Below, in pieces: positions 5,513 through 7,502 of a DNA stretch of 7,502 bases. A program made the translations under genes and the position numbers. The stretch covers positions 1 to 7,502 of the forward strand of contig CAUFAM010000050.1 in NCBI GenBank assembly GCA_959022875.1. The letters run 5' to 3'. Source of the DNA: an uncultured Oscillospiraceae bacterium. Its GTDB lineage: Bacteria; Bacillota; Clostridia; Oscillospirales; Oscillospiraceae. The notes beneath the pieces were generated by a model. The model was not told where the DNA came from and searched no databases. It saw only the letters and a list, made by a program, of their open reading frames with translations. How positions within the stretch are numbered: position 1 is the stretch's first letter; each line of letters begins with the position of its first letter.

Positions 5513-5541
5513 TTGCAGGCAAGGAAAATTTTTTGTAAAAT
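5513..5541 (+). promoter_or_regulatory. Promoter of xpt
   Basis: TTGCAG (5513-5518), a 17-nt spacer and TAAAAT (5536-5541) form a good sigma-A promoter. The predicted start is near 5548, giving a leader of only about 64 nt before the xpt ATG at 5612. Confidence 0.75.
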
Positions 5542-5560
5542 AATAGCATATTGAAACGAG

Positions 5561-5595
5561 ACGGCCCGAACCCCGGGCCGTTCTTACGCTAAGAA
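5561..5595 (+). promoter_or_regulatory. Tandem hairpins in the xpt leader
   Basis: Hairpin 1 pairs ACGGCCCG (5561-5568) with CGGGCCGT (5574-5581) around a 5-nt loop. Hairpin 2 pairs TTCTTA (5581-5586) with TAAGAA (5590-5595) around CGC. They meet at one base. Hairpin 2 ends at the edge of the Shine-Dalgarno region (AAAGGCGG, 5594-5601). Only TTCTT follows hairpin 1, so it is a poor terminator. A role in mRNA stability or translation is inferred only. It does not look like a purine riboswitch. Confidence 0.5.
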
Positions 5596-5611
5596 AGGCG
5601 GTTAGGATCCC

Positions 5612-6187
5612 ATGGAGATGCTGAAGGAGCGCATTCGCAAGGATGGCGTAGTCAAGGGGACGGACGTGCTGAAAGTGGATAGCTTTCTCAATCATCAGAT
5701 GGATATTGTCCTGTTTGGAGAAATCGGGAAGGAGTTTCAGCGGCGCTTTGCCGACAGCGGCGTCAATAAGATCCTGACCATTGAGGCATCCGGCATCGGA
5801 ATTGCCTGCATCACAGCGCAATACTTCAAGTGCCCCGTGATTTTTGCCAAGAAGACCCAGACCAAGAACATTGCCGGGGAGGTCTACACCACCAAGGTGG
5901 AGTCCTTTACTCACGGCAGAATTTACGATGTCATCGTGTCCAAGCGCTTCCTGGGCCCTGGGGACCGGGTGCTGGTGATTGACGATTTCCTGGCCAACGG
6001 CGCGGCCCTGGAGGGGCTGTTTGACCTCATTCATCAGTCCGGCGCGGAGCTGGTGGGAGCCGGAATTGTGGTGGAGAAGGCCTTCCAGCCCGGAGGCGCC
6101 CGCCTGCGGGAGAAGGGAATCCGCATCGAGTCCCTGGCCAGAGTCAAGTCCATGTCCGAGGAGACGGGTGTGGAATTTGAGGACTGA
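5612..6187 (+). CDS. xpt: Xanthine phosphoribosyltransferase
   Basis: This cytoplasmic purine-salvage enzyme makes XMP from xanthine and PRPP, feeding GMP synthesis. The 191 residues are close to the B. subtilis Xpt length (194), and the two align throughout, including the start (MEMLKERI...GVV), VDSFLNHQ (23-30), IEASGIG (near 58-64), the PRPP-binding loop VLVIDDFLANG (120-130), the VVEKAFQPGG region and ESLARVKSM near the end. The ATG at 5612 has AAAGGCGG about 10 nt upstream and gives the conserved N-terminus. In many Firmicutes xpt is followed by the xanthine permease gene pbuX and governed by a guanine riboswitch; here it stands alone and no riboswitch is visible. A hairpin at 6221-6256 lies past its stop. 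Confidence 0.96.
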   Translation: MEMLKERIRKDGVVKGTDVLKVDSFLNHQMDIVLFGEIGKEFQRRFADSGVNKILTIEASGIGIACITAQYFKCPVIFAKKTQTKNIAGEVYTTKVESFTHGRIYDVIVSKRFLGPGDRVLVIDDFLANGAALEGLFDLIHQSGAELVGAGIVVEKAFQPGGARLREKGIRIESLARVKSMSEETGVEFED

Positions 6188-6216
6188 GGCAGCAGAGATT
6201 TGCTCCATAGGAACAT

Positions 6217-6256
6217 AAAAAAGTGCCCGGTGGAAGGTTTCTTCCACCGGGCACTT
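6217..6256 (-). terminator. Terminator between convergent genes (PpiC lipoprotein gene and xpt)
   Basis: A 16-bp perfect stem (6221-6236 with 6241-6256) and GTTT loop lie between the two converging stop codons. On the minus strand the stem ends in TT and continues with TTTT (6217-6220), so it is a strong terminator for the lipoprotein gene. On the plus strand only CGTTTC follows, so termination of xpt is weaker but likely. Confidence 0.92.
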
Positions 6257-6270
6257 CGTTTCAAAACAGG

Positions 6271-7502
6271 TCAGCCCTCTTGGCTGGAAGCGGCGGAGCG
6301 GTCCGAGCTGTCGGTGCTCTGCTCCTCCTGCTGGGCCATGATGGCGTCAATCTCCTGTTGGACAGCGGCCTGCAGGGAGACCACCTTCTCCCGGAAGGCG
6401 GCGGGGTCGATCTGGTCGTAGGCATCCAAGGTCTCCAGACCGTACTCCTCAATCCAGCCGTCCGCCTTCACCTGCATGAGCTGGGCAATCAGCTGATTGC
6501 GGTAGTCGGCGGGGTCCAGGGGGAGGCGGAGGATGATGTGATAGCCAGTGGACTCACTGTACACCACGTCGCTGATTTCTCCGTCCTTTAAAGCCAGGGC
6601 GGCTTCCTCAAACCCGGGAACCATCTGGCCCTTCTGGGCGGTGTAGCCGTCAGGATAGGCGGCCAGGCCGGGGTCCTCGCTGTACTCATTCATCAGCTCG
6701 TCAAACAGGGCCACGGGATCCTCGGCCGCGCGCAGCTGGGCAAGCAGGTCCTCCGCGGTGGCCTTTTTCTCGGCTGCGGCAGCCTCATCCAGAGGTTCCC
6801 GGGTCTCCGTGTCCACCGTGGCCAGGAGAATGTGCTTGGCCCGGTAAATTCCCAGCTCATCCTGGGCGTAGGAGAGTACCTCGGCATCGGTGGGATAGCC
6901 CTCGCTGCCCTCGCCGAAGTAGAGGTTCTGAAGCTGCAGGTGCAGGTCCGCCCGGGAGCTCAGCAGGGAGAGCAGATCCCAGGTGATCATCTGATACCAG
7001 AAGGAGTGCTCCGCGGCTTGTTCGCTGCCCAGAGACTCCACGGCCTGCTTATGCTGGCTGTCCAGCTGATCCAGGGTCTCCTGGGTGACGGAGAGCCCTT
7101 CCTGCTGAGCCAGGGTGGGGAGCAGGGCATAGAGAGCCGCGGCGTCCAGAGCACTCTGCTTCATCTGGTCGGCCAGGGTCATGCCATCGCCCAGGTCGGT
7201 GTCCCAGGGCAGCTCGGTCATGTATCCGCTGTACTGGGACAGGGTCAGCTCAGTGCCGTAGTTGATCCAGTAGAGCAGCTCGGCGGCGGTGATGTCGGCT
7301 TCACCCACCCGGGCCACCACAGTGTCCCCGGCCAGGCCGGAGGTGGCCAGGTAGGGATCGGTTATCCCGGTGAGATCCATGGCCTCCACTTCCGAGGTGC
7401 TGCTGTCAGCGGAAGAAGAGGTGCCGGAGGAGCTGGCAGCGCCGGAAGAGGAGCTGCTGCCGCCGCCGCAGCCGGACAGGGCGGACAGCCCCATGACCAT
7501 GG
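6271..7502 (-). CDS. PrsA-like lipoprotein with parvulin-type peptidyl-prolyl isomerase (PpiC) domain, N-terminus cut
   Basis: This is an extracytoplasmic foldase, probably lipid-anchored on the outer face of the membrane, that helps secreted proteins fold by cis-trans isomerisation at proline. About 409 residues are visible. Counting from the ATG at 7500, LSGC (8-11) is a lipobox with Cys11 as the lipidated residue. Too little hydrophobic signal sequence precedes it, so the true start is almost certainly beyond the right edge. A Ser/Gly-rich linker (12-36) follows, then a helical SurA/PrsA-like N-domain (about 55-215) with VVARVGEADITAAEL at 61-75. The PpiC domain (about 219-328) shows RAKHILL (220-226), FDELMNEYSEDP (266-277), GQMVPGFEEAALAL (291-304), GEISDVV (307-313) and STGYHIIL (317-324). 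A C-terminal helical part ends in a Ser-rich tail. Whether it is true PrsA or one of several Clostridia paralogues cannot be told here. Confidence 0.9.
   Translation of the reverse strand, partial: MVMGLSALSGCGGGSSSSSGAASSSGTSSSADSSTSEVEAMDLTGITDPYLATSGLAGDTVVARVGEADITAAELLYWINYGTELTLSQYSGYMTELPWDTDLGDGMTLADQMKQSALDAAALYALLPTLAQQEGLSVTQETLDQLDSQHKQAVESLGSEQAAEHSFWYQMITWDLLSLLSSRADLHLQLQNLYFGEGSEGYPTDAEVLSYAQDELGIYRAKHILLATVDTETREPLDEAAAAEKKATAEDLLAQLRAAEDPVALFDELMNEYSEDPGLAAYPDGYTAQKGQMVPGFEEAALALKDGEISDVVYSESTGYHIILRLPLDPADYRNQLIAQLMQVKADGWIEEYGLETLDAYDQIDPAAFREKVVSLQAAVQQEIDAIMAQQEEQSTDSSDRSAASSQEG

Noticed and set aside
5448..5581. Shared GC-rich words (CCGGGCCG, CGGCCCG) in the symporter terminator and the xpt leader hairpin.
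   Set aside because: Both are short GC palindromes around GGCC, the hairpins sit on different transcripts, and the similarity is probably chance.

Overview
The window looks like the origin-proximal part of the chromosome of a GC-rich Gram-positive Clostridium relative, most likely an Oscillospiraceae-type gut anaerobe (Flavonifractor/Lawsonibacter/Oscillibacter-like). This is inferred from three things. The order noc, parA, parB, small membrane gene, serS is a variant of the layout seen near many Firmicute origins. Shine-Dalgarno sites are strong and AGGAGG-like. The SerRS N-terminal half is of a clostridial type. Neither dnaA, DnaA-box clusters nor an obvious oriC lies inside the window.

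Left part (1-3861, all minus strand). Read right to left, this is noc (3055-3861), its own terminator (3014-3041), two parS sites, a near-consensus promoter (2838-2866), parA/soj (2038-2790), parB/spo0J (1103-1996), a single-pass membrane coiled-coil protein overlapping parB by 8 bp (544-1110), a third parS site, and the 5' part of serS (1-473, cut by the window edge). ParA and ParB form the chromosome segregation pair. ParB should load on the parS sites, and ParA is the ATPase it stimulates. Noc is the ParB paralogue for nucleoid occlusion. The four residues known to set ParB versus Noc DNA specificity read R/T/A/G in one protein and Q/K/K/R in the other, which supports both names.

Middle (3862-4168). 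This 307-bp divergent intergenic region is AT-rich. It holds two inverted repeats on the noc side and a good promoter (4043-4071) for the plus-strand gene.

Right part. A glutamate/dicarboxylate:cation symporter (4169-5425) ends in a strong terminator. It is followed by xpt, xanthine phosphoribosyltransferase (5612-6187), which has its own promoter and a short hairpin-bearing leader without a purine riboswitch. A 16-bp hairpin separates xpt from a convergent minus-strand gene for a PrsA-like lipoprotein with a parvulin (PpiC) domain (6271 to beyond the right edge).

Most of the window is well-understood housekeeping DNA. The parts least explained by known biology are the uncharacterised membrane coiled-coil protein coupled to parB, the parS sites bracketing the parAB unit (one in the serS leader), and the xpt leader. 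I saw no mobile element, CRISPR array, tRNA or rRNA gene.
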